Source: an uncultured Prevotella sp. (GTDB taxonomy: Bacteria > Bacteroidota > Bacteroidia > Bacteroidales > Bacteroidaceae). From it: DNA of 7,219 nucleotides. Shown here one piece after another: positions 5,174 to 7,219 of this stretch (positions are counted from its first letter, which is position 1; every line of letters starts with the position of its first letter). Position numbers and translations under genes: made by a program. The stretch lies in the NCBI GenBank assembly GCA_937892695.1, contig CALBJK010000095.1, forward strand, positions 1 to 7,219, written 5' to 3'. The notes beneath the pieces were generated by a model. It ran no database searches, was not told the origin of the DNA, and saw only the letters and a list, made by a program, of their open reading frames with translations.

Positions 5174-7174
5174 ATGGATTACAGTTATTCGTTTTTGATA
5201 CTTCTTCTGCCTTTCCTGAGCTTTTTGGTTCTTGGTCTGGCAGGTATGAAGATGTCGCACAAAGTAGCGGGACTGGTCGGAACCACATTTATGGGTGTGG
5301 TCTTTGCTCTATCCGTTTATACGGCATTTGAATATTTTGTCGGACAGGGTAGGGGAGCCGACGGTCTTTATCCTACGTTGACCGCATGGCATTTCACATG
5401 GCTTGACTTCGGAACCATCTTCAATGCCCATCTTATTTTCGATGTAGGTTTTAGGTTGACTCCGATTTCGGCTATGATGCTTGTTGTCATAACAACGGTG
5501 AGCTTCATGGTACACATCTATTCGTTCGGCTACATGCACGGTGAGAAAGGTTTCCAGCGTTACTACGCTTTCCTTTCACTCTTCACCATGAGTATGCTCG
5601 GTCTGGTTGTAGCAACCAACATTTTCCAGATGTATCTGTTCTGGGAGCTTGTAGGTGTATGTTCTTATCTGCTTATCGGATTCTACTATCCTCAGCATGC
5701 AGCAGTAGCCGCGTCGAAGAAGGCGTTTATCGTGACGCGTTTTGCCGATTTGTTCTTCCTTATCGGTATCTTGTTCTATAGCTTCTATGTCGGAACATTC
5801 GACTTTGACATCTCTCAGATGACTCCAGACCAGGTTGAACGTCTGCAAAATGCAAGTTGGATTCTGCCCACGGCGTTGTTCCTGATGTTTATCGGCGGTG
5901 CCGGTAAGAGTGCAATGTTCCCCTTGCACATATGGCTTCCCGATGCCATGGAAGGTCCTACTCCAGTGAGTGCACTTATCCACGCTGCAACAATGGTTGT
6001 GGCAGGTGTCTATCAGGTTGCTTGTCTCTTCCCAATATGGATTGAGTTTGCTCCCGATACACTTCATTATGTTGCATACATTGCAGCTTTCACTGCTTTC
6101 TATGCAGCAGCCGTGGCTTGCTGTCAAAGCGATATCAAGCGTGTGTTGGCCTTCTCTACTATTTCTCAAATCGGCTTCATGCTCGTAGCTCTGGGTGTTT
6201 GTATGCCTGAAGCTAAAGAAGCTGTGACAGTGGTATCCAAGACAACTGCCGAGTATGCAGACGGAAACGGACTAGGCTACATGGCCGGTATGTTCCATCT
6301 GTTCACACACGCCATGTTCAAGGCTTGTCTCTTTCTCTGTGCCGGATGTATTATTCATACAGTAGGCTCTAACGAAAAGAAATACATGGGCGGACTACGC
6401 AAATATATGCCTTACACACATTGGACCTTCCTTATAAGCTGTCTCGCAATAGCAGGAATTCCATTCTTTTCCGGTTTCTGCTCGAAGGATGAAATCCTTG
6501 TGGCTTGTTACAAATTCTCTCCTGTCATGGGTGTGGTTATGAGCGGTATTGCCGCAATGACTGCATTCTATATGTTTCGTCTTTATTACGTGATATTCTG
6601 GGGCAAGAGCTATTATGAGTCCAACAAAAGCAATCCTGAGGTCCACAAACCCCATGAAGCTCCTGCCGCAATGACATTTCCACTCGTGTTCCTTAGCATC
6701 ATTACTGTAGTGGTAGGTGTGCTGGGTACATTGCATGTATTTGAATTTGGAAAGTTCGTTTCTGCAAACGGTCTTGCCTTCTCCACTCATACCGACTGGA
6801 CTGTAGCTTCTGTAAGTACAATCCTTGCTCTTGGCGGCATCGCTCTGGCTACCTTCATGTACAAGGGTGAGACAACGCCTCTGGCCGACTATCTTGCAAA
6901 GACTTTCCCGCGTTTGCACGAGGCAGCATACCGTCGTTTCTATCTGGACGAGGTATGGATGTTTGTCACCCACAAGATTATCTTCCGCTGTGTTTCTACC
7001 CCGATAGCTTGGTTCGACCGTCACGTAGTCGACGGAACGTTCAACTTCCTGGCTTGGGCGAGCAATGCAGCTGGCGAAAGCGTACGTTCATGGCAGAGCG
7101 GCGATGTCCGTCAGTATGCAGTATGGTTCCTTACCGGAACTGTCGCTTTAACATTAATTCTGTTGTGCATTTAA
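5174..7174 (+). CDS. nuoL: NADH-quinone oxidoreductase subunit L (NuoL, ND5 homologue)
   Basis: Large antiporter-like proton-pumping subunit (666 aa) at the far end of the membrane arm. Key charged residues of the proton path are present: Glu158 in LFWELVGVCSY, Lys245 in GGAGKSAMFPLH, His270 in SALIHAATMV, Lys383 in THAMFKACLF and Lys438 in GFCSKDEIL. The conserved segments WLPDAMEGPTPVSALIHAAT (255-274) and DIKRVLAFSTISQIG (320-334) are intact. The C-terminal part, from about residue 586, contains the long lateral-helix region and a last membrane helix after SWQSGDVRQYA. It is about 50 residues longer than the E. coli protein, partly because of an extra loop at about 343-368. A 21-base gap with a purine-rich but weak ribosome site precedes ATG 5174. 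Confidence 0.97.
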   Translation: MDYSYSFLILLLPFLSFLVLGLAGMKMSHKVAGLVGTTFMGVVFALSVYTAFEYFVGQGRGADGLYPTLTAWHFTWLDFGTIFNAHLIFDVGFRLTPISAMMLVVITTVSFMVHIYSFGYMHGEKGFQRYYAFLSLFTMSMLGLVVATNIFQMYLFWELVGVCSYLLIGFYYPQHAAVAASKKAFIVTRFADLFFLIGILFYSFYVGTFDFDISQMTPDQVERLQNASWILPTALFLMFIGGAGKSAMFPLHIWLPDAMEGPTPVSALIHAATMVVAGVYQVACLFPIWIEFAPDTLHYVAYIAAFTAFYAAAVACCQSDIKRVLAFSTISQIGFMLVALGVCMPEAKEAVTVVSKTTAEYADGNGLGYMAGMFHLFTHAMFKACLFLCAGCIIHTVGSNEKKYMGGLRKYMPYTHWTFLISCLAIAGIPFFSGFCSKDEILVACYKFSPVMGVVMSGIAAMTAFYMFRLYYVIFWGKSYYESNKSNPEVHKPHEAPAAMTFPLVFLSIITVVVGVLGTLHVFEFGKFVSANGLAFSTHTDWTVASVSTILALGGIALATFMYKGETTPLADYLAKTFPRLHEAAYRRFYLDEVWMFVTHKIIFRCVSTPIAWFDRHVVDGTFNFLAWASNAAGESVRSWQSGDVRQYAVWFLTGTVALTLILLCI

Positions 7175-7187
7175 TTTAGAATTAGAA

Positions 7188-7192
7188 AAGGA
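7188..7192 (+). promoter_or_regulatory. Ribosome binding site of nuoM
   Basis: AAGGA within a purine-rich stretch (7185-7196) between nuoL and nuoM. It ends three bases before ATG 7196, so spacing is short. Confidence 0.5.
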
Positions 7193-7195
7193 AAA

Positions 7196-7219
7196 ATGAG
7201 TATATTAAGTCTTTTCGTA
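7196..7219 (+). CDS. nuoM: Start of NADH-quinone oxidoreductase subunit M (NuoM), cut by the window edge
   Basis: Eight codons (MSILSLFV) remain open to the window edge, 21 bases after nuoL and behind a purine-rich ribosome site. The hydrophobic start and the position directly after nuoL fit NuoM (ND4 homologue), the second antiporter-like subunit. The assignment rests mainly on gene order because only eight residues are visible. Confidence 0.75.

Overview
This window is an ordinary, well-conserved stretch of a respiratory complex I (nuo) operon. It probably comes from the phylum Bacteroidota, most likely the order Bacteroidales; a Prevotella- or Bacteroides-like organism is possible but not proven. 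Three things point there. NuoC and NuoD are fused into one polypeptide. The NADH-oxidising module genes nuoE, nuoF and nuoG are absent from their usual place between nuoCD and nuoH. Several genes are preceded by A/T-rich leaders with little or no Shine-Dalgarno signal. All genes lie on the + strand and coding density is very high.

Layout: a 60-base A/T-rich leader is followed by nuoA (61-411), nuoB (402-1034, overlapping nuoA), nuoCD (1047-2615), a 45-base A/T-rich gap, nuoH (2661-3743), a 35-base gap, nuoI (3779-4309), nuoJ (4325-4840), nuoK (4844-5152), nuoL (5174-7174), and the first eight codons of nuoM (7196 to the window edge). No stretch longer than 60 bases lacks a gene. I see no RNA genes, mobile elements, CRISPR arrays or terminators.

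Together the genes encode the quinone-reducing Q module (B, CD, I) and the membrane proton-translocating arm (A, H, J, K, L, and M beyond the edge; N is expected but not seen). Electrons should enter NuoI (two [4Fe-4S] clusters), pass to cluster N2 in NuoB, and reduce quinone (menaquinone in this phylum) at the NuoB/NuoD/NuoH interface. That reaction would drive proton pumping through H, A/J/K, L, M and N. With no NuoEFG encoded here, the electron donor is not shown by this window. A ferredoxin, a flavodoxin or a separate dehydrogenase module is possible by analogy with the ferredoxin-dependent NDH-1 of cyanobacteria and the F420-linked Fpo complex of methanogens. This EFG-less arrangement is already known in Bacteroidota, so it is an open biochemical question rather than a newly discovered system. 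I found no undescribed system in the window.
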